Origin: Kudoa neothunni
Taxonomy: Eukaryota; Cnidaria
DNA: 64,000 nt
NCBI GenBank assembly: GCA_964304625.1
Contig: OZ199838.1
Coordinates: 3,534,001 to 3,598,000 of the forward strand
Direction of reading: 5' to 3'
Shown: positions 1-14,056 of the stretch, piece by piece
Position numbering within the stretch: the first letter of the stretch is position 1
How the letters are laid out: the number at the start of each line of letters is the position of its first letter
Notes under the pieces: model-generated
Databases searched by the model: none
The model's input: only the letters and a program-made list of their open reading frames with translations
Told to the model about the DNA's origin: nothing
Translations under genes and position numbers: made by a program

Positions 1-3000
1 GTTATTTAAATTGTTGCATTTATGCTTTAAATTGATAGTTTTTTATAAGATCTAAACTAGTTTTAAATAGAGTTGTTTACTAAAAATTATATTTACATAC
101 TTATGCAGCATCGAATTATATTCCGGTGAATCATCACAAGATTTTAGTGTGTATTGGTTTTTTTATATTTAGCAATTGTGTTTTAATCGTTAATTTTATA
201 AATCTTTAAAAAAAATTTTTTATGTAATGTAGTTGGTTTATTGGATGTAATACAAGATTTTTGGCATTAACTTGTTATTCGTGATCTAACGTGAAATCAT
301 GAGCATAATTCTAGCTTATTTGGTCTATTTTAATATACGTAATAGCCCAAAAATAGGCTTTGTTTATATTTATATTTGATCGAATTTAATATTTTTATTA
401 AATGTAGTCTTCCCAATTGATCCTAAATAAAACAGGTTATAATATTTATCATAATTATGACAGATTTAATCATATCCATTTTTTTGTTTTGTCTTATTAT
501 TTGGTATTCCGAAAATTGAATTACACACCTAACATGTGGGATGCGATGTCATTTTCAAATGAATGTTAATGTTCCTCTTATCTTTCAATAAAAATAACCA
601 TTATGTGGTCGCTCGTGATGAGGGGTAAAATATTTGTTCAAGATTTCTACTGAGTTGAATTTGAGGTGAAGTATGTATCTTCCGTACTTCTTTGATAAGC
701 GTTACAAGTGTCAAAGGATATTTTAAATTGTCGATTACGTTTTCAAAATAAGTACGAATGGTATGACATATCTTTAAATAAAACCTAACAAAAATAATGA
801 TTTTAATGAAATAAATTATATTGTGTTATTAATATTTCAAGGTAAGTATTAACTGAAAATGGATAACATTAAAATCTCATAGCTATCGCATGAATAGAGT
901 AAGTGAATTAAGAATATTCCTCCGTTAAAACTTCTCTTCAATGATTACGAGTATTGAATACTTTAGTACTCAAAAATAGCGAACCATGTATGTTGTCCGC
1001 ACAATAAAAGCTTGTATTTTAATTATGTAAAAATTCAACTTAATCATCTTAAGAATAATTCGGGAGTACATTTATCTGTCAGAAAAATATAAAATTAATT
1101 ATTAGGAGCATTTTTACATCAATTTTATTTATTATGATTCCTTTAAGTTTTTCTCAAGAAACATTGGTAAAGAGGGAGCAAATAAATTATTCTATCAATC
1201 AATGACACTTATTGTTATAAAGTTTGAGTTAATTTTTAAAATTGGCTAAATTATTTAGTGATTTAATCAAAAGTTTAAAATTTTCTGCAGTGGTTTTGAG
1301 TATTGGGGAGTTAGAATGTGGATATATTATCGAGGCAAAACTACAAACTTCAGTTTAATTCAATAATTTAAGACTCACTACTATCGTCAATGAAACTTAA
1401 TAATAAAAAAAAAGAATTATGCAATAAATTTACAATACTATTTAAGAATAACTTATCTATATTTTCATATCTATCTAAATTCGAAATTTATTTAAATACA
1501 CTATAAAACGTTAATAAATACAACAATACTTCGGATACTGCCAACGAACACGCGCATTGAAAAATTTTGTAAAATATCTGACGTGAAAAAGAATCAAATT
1601 TACTAATGCCAACTAGGTGTTCAAAAAATCGAGGGTATAGGGATTATCCACTATTTCGAAGAGATTAAATCAATATATTAACAAGATTGTGTGATTCGTT
1701 CACAGTGGATTTTTGTAATCAATGTTTGGAGAAATTTTCTTATCAAAATTCAGTATTGCATTATTTTTGGAATAGACTATTTTATTTCTTTCAAAATATG
1801 GGATAAACTACAGTACTACTCAATTTGTGCACGAACTTCGGGCGGTGTCGCGCACGAAATCTGAAATAATGTCGTTTCCTATAATTCGGCCTTGTTAATT
1901 CACTTCTATTTAAAAAGTTATTTCATTCTTGATTTTATCACGAACAATTTCATTATGTAATTAAATTCAGCTAAAAAAGAATTAACCTATAAACTGGAAA
2001 TAAATCTGAAGTCGAGTACATTCGGATTCACGTGGAATCTCTATGTTGTTGATAAATACATAAAAAAATTATTATTTCTCTATAGTTTTAACAAATTCGG
2101 GGTCTTTAATTGTTCACTGAATTTTTTTTCTTTGTATCTGTTAGTAATAAGTTTGTAAATATTCAATCATGTGACCTCGTATTTTTAGAATAGAACTTTC
2201 TGATTTATTCTATTCATAATTAAAACATAGATGTTTCAATTTAACTATGACATTCCTTAACGTTGTTTTTGGTTTATAAATTTTTCGGGTAGTTTATTCA
2301 TGATTAAAAAAATGTTATAACAATACTTGTTCCAAAATTCAAACATAAAAATTTTAAATTTATTTTATTAAGCTTTGTTTTTAGTTATTTATATTAAGTA
2401 ACTAAAAACAAAAATGTTCAATAATTATTTTTTAATTAAAATTAACTTTAAAGTAGAGCAATCATCACAAATCAAAATATACGATTTTAAACATTTAGGT
2501 TAAATCGACTATGGATATTGACAACTTAAAAATAAACATTTACTACTTAGTTTTTGAATATAAAGTGAAATATTACGTCATATTTTAAAATCTTTTTCAA
2601 TATTTCTCGTGGTTGAATGTTACAGGCATTTTACACTAATATAATTGATATACTGAGATGTATTATCTATTAAAATGTCTGTAAAACTTGTTACAACCAC
2701 AACACGTTAAATCATGAAATTCCTATCCAAATGCTTAATAATCATCATTTCAACACATAATCAATCACCCTCGTTTTTTTAGAAATTTCCCCTCGATTTT
2801 TAAAGGGCCTAATGTCAACAGATGGAGGATAGGCGTGTAAATAATTTGATTTGTATTACATATCACGATAACTCAATTTTTTTGAAGTTTCAGATAAAAT
2901 TCAAACATTCAAAACATTCAGAGTCCAGAGAAATTAAAAAAATGATTCTTAGATTGCACATAAAGAGAAATTCACAACTTCATAAACATAAAAAATGTAT

Positions 3001-3302
3001 TACACATTTTGATTTGGTGTTTGACATCGGAAACAAAACCGCTCTTAAGCAGCTTCAAATATCTCCACAGGATGCTCACACTCACACATCCTTGGTTTTA
3101 TGTTGCCGACAATTAAGGGGTATTATTAGATAGAAAAAAAAATAAATATACAATAAACAAAAAATTTTGAATTATATATGTAAAGTCAACATATAAATGA
3201 TCAAGTATCCAAGAGCCCTATAGAGGTTCATTATATTCAGGTTTTAAAAAATTTGAACAGCTTCGATTCGGCGAATTCATAGATTAGGAGCGACGTAACG
3301 GT
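1..3302. other. Intergenic region, no gene recognised
   Basis: AT-rich sequence downstream of the SEC16 stop codon. The only longer reading frame (about 103 codons on the plus strand at 2822-3133) is low-complexity, rich in Lys, His and Ile, resembles no family I know and has no flanking splice signals that extend it. I see no RNA gene or clear repeat. The first few hundred bases beyond 3303 would hold the SEC16 3' UTR on the minus strand. Confidence 0.6.
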
Positions 3303-6300
3303 CTAAACACATTTTAAATTTCTGAATATCTGAGTAATTTTACTTTTCAGTCGTTCTCTAGACGAGGAAGTTGTAGAGGGAACAGGAACCTTATCAACAG
3401 GACCATTTGGTTCAATCATATTTACTCGGTTCATAGGTATCATTGGTGGCGCTTCGCTATAATCTTTATCATTATCGTTTGGGTCCTATCGAAACAATTA
3501 TTCAGAACGACCATTGTCGAAAATCACTTTTTTAATATCAATCCATTTTTGTGTTGCTTCATCAAATACGTGCTAGAAAAATGGGGTAAAATTAATTATC
3601 TCACTGAAAACATACCGATGGGTCATTGTCGTCGGGTAGGAAAACTTTATTTTTGTTAGGTAAAAATTTCGAAAACAGACCTCCAAACATTCCAACATTT
3701 TGAGGTGGCGGCGTGGAGGTTGGTTCTTCGGGTTTCTAAACAAATATAAATTAAAGTTGGTGACTAATATCGATTTAGCTTTCTAATAGTTTACAATAGT
3801 AAATAATATAAAAAATCACAAAACGATTTTGTTATCTCACGCTGTAATATTTACCTACCGGAAACCTGTTTTATCAAATTTTTATAAAGTATAAGAAAAT
3901 GTCAAACTTATTTTAAAAAATTTCAGAATGAAAAAATTATAATGCGGGTCATTAACTCATATTCAATACAGGTTGTCGTCAATGGTGCTTAAAAATTTAA
4001 TATTTAAATTGGAGGTTTCCCATTGTGATATTCACAAACCTAAAGAATACGAAAATCTATTATTGTTCATTATACAGGAAATTTTCAAAAAATAATCAGA
4101 CGCGTTTTCACTTAGTTGATTTTGGTGTAAACATTAGATTCGATTTACTTTTCTTTATTTTTCAGTAGGATTAACAAATAATTATTACTTCAATAAAAGA
4201 GTTTAAAAATTTGGTATAAATTCGAATTTATTATAATTCAAACGAGTACACTCTAAAATAAACATGATAACATCACTTAGTAAATAAGATTAGTTTATAG
4301 AAAAAGTTCTATAAAGAAACTTTACTCAGTAATAAAAGAAATTAATTAGATCATTAACGAAATTTATAGTTCACCATGAGTGGAAATCATAAAAAATTTC
4401 CTTATTAGAATACAACACGTATGCTTAATTTCTGTTGCTTCCTTGCCAATTTATTTTTACAACAGTAAAATAAAACGTGAAATTTACTCCACCGACCGTA
4501 CATGGAACATGGAGGTTATGGTAAGCGCATAGCATTTTATGAGGTTGTAAGCCCAATTTTGGGTTTTGAATAGCTTTCTTAAATATATAATGTATTCTAA
4601 CGAGAACACTGCTTTTAGTCACCACAGCTCATAATTATGGGTTATGGATCTCACTCCTATCTATAATAAACTAGTCAAGACTAGACAAAAGCGACAATTT
4701 CGTTCAAGTACATAAACATCATTTAATTTTTGAAATTTTTTAGGAAAAAAAATATTTATACATATTTATCTGTTATTTTAGAAAATTTAAATATAATTAA
4801 AATGCTTTTAATTTTCTAAAATTTATCTATAACAGTTGTGAGACAACTTCGAGTTCAAGCGGACCTCACCCTGGAACACTCGTTTTTCCTGAACATCATC
4901 AAGTAAGGATTAAATGGGAAAATTCAAATACTCCAAAATAACCATTTTCGTAATTTTCGTAATTTTTGGCGGATTTTGTTTCTTCGAACCTCAGATTATT
5001 ATATTGTTTTTCTCATCTCATCATAATACATCAAAACTTTAGATTTAGACTTCATTTCTTAAATGGCGTATTCTACACTTGTTGACTCATGACATTATTT
5101 CAAAATAAAAAACCTATATTTCCTATTTTCGCTCAACATATTTTTACTTATAAATTCGGCTAAAAACTAGACTGCCTGTAATATAGGTAGAATTTCAATC
5201 GGATAAAACTGATTATATAGTCGCATAAGTCAATCCAAAAACATACCAATCAAAACATCATATTTGTCCTCGGCTGATTAGTTGAAAAGCGTTTATTGAG
5301 TTTATTTAATGTTAGTAACGTTTTGTATATTAGTTTCAAATATAGAACATAATTCACAGTGATACAAATTTCAAAAAGACCTTTTAAAAGCCGGTTAGAT
5401 GTTACAGATCATTATTATCTATGTATGACTACAGATTTAAGCACTTATATACAACGTTTGAACGACGAAGAAATAATTTATAAACTATACATTATTTCAT
5501 TTCTCAAATTTATTATTAAAAAATATGAAAAACGCGTACGAATAATAAAATTCACTTAACTTTTGTCATGAATATTTTTGAAGTTACCACATAAAATTAA
5601 TGAAATAATTGATATTGATCAAACACAGATTATTGAACGATCACATATTAACATAATTTCACATTATTGTCTACTCAACAATGCCGTTTTATATATTAGA
5701 AAAACTTCAAAATATCGACGTATTTAAGTTAAATTGGCATTTTTCGATTTACAGATAATAATCGAATATCAAGATATTGGCAAATAATGCGCTTATACAC
5801 GACTTACCATTAAACTTTGGGATTTAGCAGTCGAAGGAGGAGTATTCTTCAAATCCAAGTTAGACATAGGAGGATAATCATCTTTTCTCGGCTCAGGCAT
5901 CAAGCCTTGGTTAGAAAATTGCTGTGCAGATAGAGACATATCTGAATTGGTCACCGAAAGAGGAGGCATCGGAGGAAGAATGTTTATTGATTTTTGATCG
6001 GAAGCATTAAAGAAAACGACGGAAGGAGTATCATTTTGAACTTCAGGATATTCAGCGTGGGGTTCACTAGCTGGTTCTCTCGGTAGGCTATTACACCATT
6101 AAGTATAGTCAAAAAAATAATGTTTAATACTTTGTAGTATTGTGTGCATTTAAAGAAAGAAAGTTCTCTATAAATGGATACAAAGATCAGAATTAATTAA
6201 TTGATTAATCAAAACAAAACAAAACCAAATTACGGTTATTTGGCGCGACAGGTTTGTCGGAAGCATGTGAGTTACGAGTAGAAGAGGGAGCAGTAGATTT

Positions 6301-9300
6301 TGTGTTGGGGATTTGAATATGATCGTTTATTAGCGCGGAATTGCATATCAACGTCAGATCGTTTATTCAATAACTCGCTATCTGCAACCGACACTTTGGC
6401 AGAGTTTTGTCCAGTGGTTACTGTACTGTTCATGGTGTTATAAGATGAGACATTTGTGGTCTAACAAAGAATTTGAAAGTAAACTCGCCAATCAATTAAC
6501 TTAATTGAGAATTACAACTATTGGTGGGGTTGTCTTAAGAGTGATAGACTGTACCACTTGTGAAAGGATATCTAACCAGTCGGACCGTTGTTCAGATATA
6601 ACCAAATTGGCAGAGAGATACAGATGGAGATTTTGAGAAAACTGGAAAATATTAATAAAAAATTGGTCTAACCCGAAAAACCTTGGAGACATCATATAAA
6701 AATTTTTTCGAGAAAAGTGTAGGATGGTGAATTAAAAACTTGGCGATAACCTCACAGTAATAGTAAGCCTAATTAATCAATTAATGATCTCATAATATGT
6801 TTTAAATGAAGTAACTCACATTTTCAATAAGACCTCTCTCAAAGAGAATATTGGCGAGAGTGAATTTCAGAGGCTATTACATAATCAGATTACAGAAATT
6901 ACACAGTGGCAAGTATATCTTACTATAAGAGATACAAGTACAAAATGGTCATCTACCAACTGCCTAGTGTATTCATAGATCTATGTGAGATAAATATCAA
7001 AATAAATAGTTCAGCAGACAACACGATATTTACCTCTGTTAAAATAACGGAATCTTCATAAATATGATCATCGAATTGTTCTGTGGCCAACCTGAAATGA
7101 CAAATTAAAATATTTGAAGAAAGCAGATATTGTTATACGACGAAGGTTCAAGTCCAATCAGCGAAAACTTATCGATATCATCAGAAACATTCGGTACAAC
7201 ATCAGCAATCAAGAAGCAAAAGTGTGTCAACAAAAACCATTCCAAGTGAATAGAATCGCTCAGCAAAAGATTCAAATATAAGCTTGGCAAATTGAGTGTT
7301 GCTATGAGCATTGATCAAGACAGCCACCAGATGGTACGCATAGTTTGCTTTAAAATCGTCAGCTTCCGCCTAAACGCAGCAGCAATAAACACATTACTAA
7401 TCCACACCTGTTATCGCATATTAAGTTATACCGATAAAATTGGGATTTTGATACCATTAAGAAAGCAAACTACTGTGGTGATAGGATTGAGAATTCCAAG
7501 ATTGTTCACAAATCTAACCATCCCATCCAAATAGAATACTATCTACACTGCACTGCTAATGACACATACCTTGTGAGCACAAATTGGTGCAAATTGTCAT
7601 TGTTAGAAGTAACACTAAAGGCCAATGACCACAATTTTTGATGCATAAAAACTTCAGCCAAATTCTTTAAAACCATTGATCGCTCAATATTAAAAAAATA
7701 AATGAAAAACTACTTTAAGATGATCTTGATTTGGACTGGTTGAATAAAAAAAGTCGTTGGACAATGTGAAATTTTTGTTCGTATTATCCGGGGAAAATGT
7801 GTGATTGAATTTAGAAACATGTTTATCGAAGTCTTCTTTTGACATAAAAAGTTCTGTTAATTCCATATAATCGATTACCTACAATGAAATTTAAGCTCTA
7901 ATATTATATACATTATTTGCGTATGTACGCCAAAAATTTTGTCTCAACATGTTTTTGATAAATACACAACTCGCATATTATAATCCTCTACAAGAGTTAA
8001 TTTTAACACTTGAATACCTGGGGTTGCCAATAATCTTTTATTATATCAATAACTTTTACAAAATTTATTGATTTCCCTACGTGTATCTTAAAGTATAATG
8101 ATGCTCTTAAAAATATTTAAATAGTGGGGTTTTCGTTTGATTTTTGCGCCAAAATCAAACAAATAAAAAAAGTTACACACGTACCTAAACATATCCACTT
8201 CCTAAATAATAACGTTTAGATAGTTAAAATATACAAAAAAGTTTTTCTACAGTAAAATAAACATTATAAATGTACTTTAATGCAATTTTTTAAAATTCAT
8301 TTTTTTGTTTCCACAACAACTTGATTTTGTTAACTAATTTAATCTGTAATGGGAATTGCGCATATTAGAATAATTTCGTTAAATTGCATATAAACAAAAA
8401 GTAGTAACTTAATACAGTAGTTCAAAGTTTATTTTAGACCATCTTATCATAACTTCAAAACTCAAATCTAAAAATCCTTAAACTACATACATTTAACATA
8501 TTTCTGTCAAACGGAGGAAGAGATTTCAAAATTAAAATCTTAGCTGTTAAAATTATAACAAGAAGAGGTAATCTGGGTGTATCCATCTCCAAAATTTCGG
8601 CATGTTTTCGCATTCGCAAAGTGCTACTCCTTATATCCCATGATTTAACTTATTTTAAAAATATTTAATGACCACAAAAAAGTTCAAAAATCCAATTCAA
8701 GAATGTAACCAAAAATAACTTTACGTCATCAATCGACCATCGCGCTCATATTTTTGCTCTTATTTTAGACATAATTAACCTTCAGAATCGTACAATTTTC
8801 ATAATTTTTAAATCTATATTACTTTTATGTTTATTGAAAAACGCCTGGTCGACATTATTTATTGGAATAAAGGTTCAGATTTTATTCAGTTAAATTATTG
8901 CACTTTTTAAACGTCAATTTTGCAATTGACTTGAATAATACTTCAGAATTATATAATATAGTTTATATATTATTTTGATACGCATTAGTCCAAAATTAAG
9001 CCAGTAAATTGAAAGAATATATCAAAGTATTCAGGTGTATGATGGAATCAAGAAATATATGAATGAAAATATGTTACAGGTGAATAATATAAAATTATAT
9101 CATGTGATTGAAATATTTTATCATGTCTCGCACTATTTTTGGGTATCGTTTATGAAGGCGTTAATTGACTAAGATTCGTTTACGTATCAATTATCAATTT
9201 GCTATTTTATACAATTTTTCCATTTATTTTATTTTCTCAGTTGTTCTTACCACGCCACCTTAGTAGATATAGAAATTCGTCAACTTCAACTAATTTATTA

Positions 9301-12300
9301 GCTCCACCCAATTTCTCTCTTCACTGAAACATTCCACAGCCAATATTTTTCGATAATGAGGATTAAAAGGTCAATACTTTTTCTGAAGTTTATGCCAAAT
9401 GCTCTCAATCTTCATCTGTGTTCTTCAATACACCAATGATAGATTAATTAAAGAAGTGAGATACTGCCAATTTCGGGTTGTTTTCTCTTCACTTGTATCG
9501 TCACCAAAGAATGTGAACGTCCTAGGGGAAATGAGTGCTATAATCTCGTCTGGACATGAATATTTATTAAAAATAAAATTAATTTGTATATGTATATTTT
9601 CCACTTCATTATTAAATAAATTAGACTAAGTTTTATTTTTTGTCACCCGCAGACGTAAAGTATGATATCTGAGATAATTTTCCCCATCCTTTACCAGATA
9701 GGAAGGAAAATAATGCATTCAATTCATGAGGAATAAAATGTGGTAAAATTGAAGCTGGGTTATAAATAAAGTCTGCCATGATAATAGAGTTATATTGAAA
9801 CAGATAAAAGTAACGATATATAAATTTATCACTATAAATATTTTAAGAAATATGATCAACTGCTTTCGATGTTAATATTTATCCGAAATTAAACTAAAAA
9901 TATAAAGTATCATTCCTCTTTGTGTACAACAATTTATATAGAATAGAATTTTTTCAATAAACGCAAAAACGATACAAATTTAAAAATTCTAAAAATTTTA
10001 CGATTTTGAAGGTTAATTACGTCAAAAACAAGAGCGAAAATTTGGGTGCAATGGTCGATTAATGTTGAACCGTTATTTTTGGTAACATTCTAGAATTGGA
10101 TTTGTGGAATTTTTTGTGGTCACTCAATATTTTAACAGTGAGTTAAATCACAGAATAATATAGGAATTGGCATATTTGCGCATTCACAAACGTGCCTAAA
10201 TTTTGAAGTTGGATATTCCCCCATTACCCTATCCAAGAGGAAAATGCGAAAATGTGACAAATGCAAAAAAAATTAAACAGTTTATTTCTGATTTTTCACG
10301 CTATTCAATGTATACACAGGCATAATTATTCCTGTTCTTCGCACAAGAGCAAAACGTCACAGAAATGCACAATTTCTTTTTTCTATCACATTGATTATAT
10401 TTTAAAACGTGAATAATTACGTTCTTAACCTTGAGTGCAATAATTTTTATGATTTTAATACATTTTTACACGCGGCCACGCCCAGGTATTCGAGAGTTAA
10501 ACAGTGAGCAAAATAGTAATGGGCTAGTTTAACTATTGATATTCAAACAAAGCAACAGATTAAATTTATAAGGACAAACAGTCAAACCCTTATAAATGTT
10601 AGTGTTAGTGATTTTAATTTAATATTCCCATAAATATCTATAAAAAGAATTACCCCTTTGTTATTTACTAGATTATACATTAATTTCCATATCAACATCT
10701 TTCCAAAGACAGCTTCACTGGACTCACCACTTTTTTGAATTAAATCAACTTTTTGGGATATAAATTTAAGGAGAGGTTTGTTATTGCCGCCAATAAATCT
10801 TTAAACAAAGTGTAATGAACTATTGCGACAGAAAACAAATACTTTGAAAGTGGTCCAGGATAGGGAATTGTGGCGTTGAGATGAGAACAACCAACACCTG
10901 TTTGATTCAATATCTAAAATAATATTTCCAACATAGAAAAGTACAAATAACCAAACGTTACATTATAATATGTGTAAACATAATGTTTTAGATATTCGTT
11001 GTAAAAATATTGATTACAAACAACTACAAATGAACCATCAATGTTGTTGATGGTACCTACACATCGCTGATATTCAAAATAAGGATGTTCTCGTCGCTCT
11101 GAGACAATAGTTCAATTACTCGTTCAAAACTGCTGCTACAATGAAACATACTTTTATGATTCTTCGTTGCTTTTTTCTGTGATGATAGAGGTTCTCTCAT
11201 AGACGAATTGACTTGATGACTAGTTTTTATTGATTCGTCAAAATTTTGTTGGTATTCTAAGAGTGATAACGTCAAACAAAATATTAACTCATTTGTTGAT
11301 TACTGCTACTAATAGAGCCCTTAGAATGCCTTCTACGAGGTTTATTTCGATGAGATCTTTTCGAGGACATCCTCTCTTGATCACGCATTTGATTATCCAT
11401 CCAAGCTTTATAACTTATCATCCATTTGTTGAAGTCATCCACCATACTATTCATAACATTCATTTGATCTAGATGGGAGAGATTTAAGTGGGAATGATTA
11501 TGAGAGTGAGTATACTTGGAGCCACTAAAGGCATCATACTATTACGATTGGAGGCTGTTGAAGTGTAGTTAGGGTAAACATTATTCGGAGGGATGTTTGA
11601 AGCTAACAACAATTTGTCTCAAATTTAAATAAAATTAATGCTCACTATTGCCACCGGGATAGTTCATTCCAGGTGCTATCATGTGGGATGCATATTGTTG
11701 ATAATAAGGACTCACGGCCGTATTCATAGAATGTGGATCAAACTGCTGGTAGCCATAAATCCCTTCTCTGTAGCCAACTTGATTGTGATGGTGATTATAC
11801 TCACTCTGTACACTTCTTGTATCACTCATGTCGACAGCTGTGTTGGTTGTGGTGTTTGTATAAGTGTGTTGATTGGTGGCGCCACCATAATTCCAATAAT
11901 TAAAACTATTATTTTGTCCTATATGTTAAGTGAAATTGAGAGAATTCGTACTAACTCCAAACACACCTTGATCATAATATTGTGCAGGTGTTTGAGAATG
12001 CAATTGATTAACGTAGGACATATCTGATTGAGGATTACTAGTATTACAAGTGTTGGTTTGGTCATAATAGAATTGTTGGGATTGGGTAGAAACATGAGGC
12101 ATAGTTTGAGGCACAGCATAATTGTTACGATGATTTTCTATTTTAGCAGTGGAAATCTGTCTTTCACAAACAGATGCATCCTGAGTGATAGATCTTGCAT
12201 CCCAGGTAGGATCGTTCGACTCAAAAGAAGATGTGTGATGTCTGGTTAGGACAGGTTTTTGGTATTGATTATTCGATTGTATATTAAAATCATCCAGCTC

Positions 12301-12357
12301 CGTATTTCTGATATTATTTTCGCCAAACTCCAACAGTTTGTCCTCATTTGTATCCAT
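3303..12357 (-). CDS. SEC16: Sec16, COPII coat assembly scaffold (multi-exon)
   Basis: Scaffold of ER exit sites that organises Sec13/31 and Sar1 on the ER. The start is the ATG at 12355-12357, preceded 26 nt upstream by an acceptor-like TGTGTGCAG, so a 5' UTR intron (or trans-splice site) is likely. The N-terminal exons (about 12357-11970, 11926-11648, 11605-11530, 11472-11290, 11270-11057) are Asn/Gln/Tyr-rich and disordered, with a Trp/Met-rich segment, as in animal Sec16. The central conserved domain starts near 10917, with GPLSKFIGG followed by KVDLIQKS and KMLIWKLMYNL. It resumes at 7880 after a 2.8-kb intron, with KLWSLAFSVTS matching the family's LWGHALFLASKM-type helix. The C-terminus is Pro-rich and ends with LFSKFLP, LPDDNDPS and FDEATQKWID, the diagnostic Sec16 C-terminal motif (LPDDKNPxxxWDxxxxxWV). 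I checked exon phases for the 5' and 3' ends; the 6-7.5 kb part is less certain. The protein is clearly shorter than human SEC16A. Confidence 0.88.
8565..10240. mobile_element. DNA-transposon-like element with about 280-bp terminal inverted repeats, inside a SEC16 intron
   Basis: The segment at about 8565-8845 reappears as its reverse complement at about 9950-10240. Matching landmarks are TGACCACAAAAAA, AATCCAATTC, AATGTAACCAAAAATAAC against AATGTTACCAAAAATAAC, AATCGACCAT and GTAATTAACC (one base different), in the same order and spacing. The arms are roughly three-quarters identical by eye. They enclose about 1.1 kb with no recognisable transposase; the longest internal frame, at 9399-9629, looks random. 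The whole unit lies within the 2.8-kb SEC16 intron (about 7880-10664). I cannot define the exact ends or a target-site duplication. Best read as an old non-autonomous element, possibly foldback type. Confidence 0.7.
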
Positions 12358-14050
12358 ATTTAGAACTTTAAACAGCTTAAACCTGCACACACAAAATAAT
12401 AACCCACTGTAACGATTACTACCGACTACTCAAATAACAGCTCATTTATCCAAACATTATCTCTCTGTTCATTCTAACTTTATTTAATTTCTTTTATTTT
12501 ATATTTGAAAAATCCAATTAAAATTGGGTGTATTAATTAGACTATTTGTTGTTATTTAGTTAAATTTTTGTGGAGTTGTTTCGTCCTCCATATTATTTAG
12601 TTAAATGTAGTTTAATTCAATATGAATATTTCAATTAGGAAAATATTTGAAAATAATAATTTTTCCTGATTAAAAATGTTACTTTTTATTATAAACGGTC
12701 GTAGAATTATCTAACTGCACATGTCTCAATATATACATGAGCTTCGTTGTTGAAAATTTGGTCTAAATTTATTTGAATATCACTTGATACCTTATTTTGA
12801 AGAAATTTCCTAATTAATTCATCACACGAGGTTATTTTTGTCACATATAACGTTCAGGTGTAATTAGTTATGGCTATCTTTAATTAATTCTGAAACACCG
12901 CTTGTTTATTAGAGAAAAGGAATAATTATGTGAAATATGTTCCAAAAAACTATATCTACATACAGCTTGTGAGTAAGAATTGTCGTAAGTAATAAAAATG
13001 ATATCGCGCGTGCGTATATAACATTTGAGATTAAAATTGGCCGTGCGAATAGACTTAGCCCAACCAATATAAAACCCCAATGCAGATGTAAATATGGCTT
13101 TGAAATTTATAAAGAAGGTAGATTTTGGTCTTTCACCATTCCCCAGATGGTAAATTTAATAACAATTAAAAAATCCCTATCTATTGAATTCAATCAAGCA
13201 TAATATTGTTTCATTGGATCGACACAGTTATGACCGGAGTTGATTGATGATAGATGGTAGGGGAAAAAAAATGTTTTTTACCTAACAACCTAATGAAATA
13301 CTTATAAAGAGGGAGCATCTCTTAATGTACAAAATTTTTTGGGTTTTTTAATCAAAACGGTTACGTTGTAAAGGAAATAACTTTTCATGGCGAGTCTAGT
13401 AAATAAATCATTGTAATCGACCTATACACGGTAACTTATAGTTTCGAAAACTGTAAGGTCATGTTTCTCTTGCTACATCAAAAATATTTAAAATACTAAA
13501 TATTGACAGTTAACTTTATTTGATCCACTTACCACTTCCAATTGAAGGTCTCAAATAATTGTTTCCAGACCTTGTTTCTGCCATGGTCCACTTTTCTTGA
13601 TAAAAAGTTCCGCCCCTTACAACTTTCAATAGTAGTGATTTATTAATTTAAACCGCTTATAATTTTGATTCAAGCTTCATATCGTAATTTAATTTAAAAG
13701 TGATTAATATATACTTCTCTTCTCATTAAAATTAAGATGTATTATATCAGATCTAATTAAATTTATCGATTGACCTTAAAATTTGCATCTTTAGATCTTC
13801 AGTCAGCCAAAAACAGCGTTGAATGAAAATGATTCTTATCTAGCTCACATTAAACAGACTTCCATGTATACAAGTATTATAAACCCAATAGAAATCATCT
13901 AGATTGAAAATTAATCAATATTATACCAGGTTAGATCAATAACGGAAGAGGTGAGTATAAACGAAACAAGATTTGGATCAAAACCGTTCCGCTTCCATTG
14001 TAGGTAAAGACCAAATTAAATGTTTTTGTATATTTGTATATAATTAATCA
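12358..14050. other. Upstream region of SEC16, no gene recognised
   Basis: AT-rich DNA upstream of the SEC16 start. It probably contains the SEC16 promoter and a 5' UTR exon, given the acceptor just before the start codon. I see no conserved reading frame. Short frames such as 12880-13080 (minus) look random. Confidence 0.5.
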
Positions 14051-14056
14051 CATCTT

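Noticed and set aside
2822-3133. 103-codon frame as a gene
   Set aside because: Low complexity, no family features, no splice context, and AT-rich DN​A gives such frames by chance.
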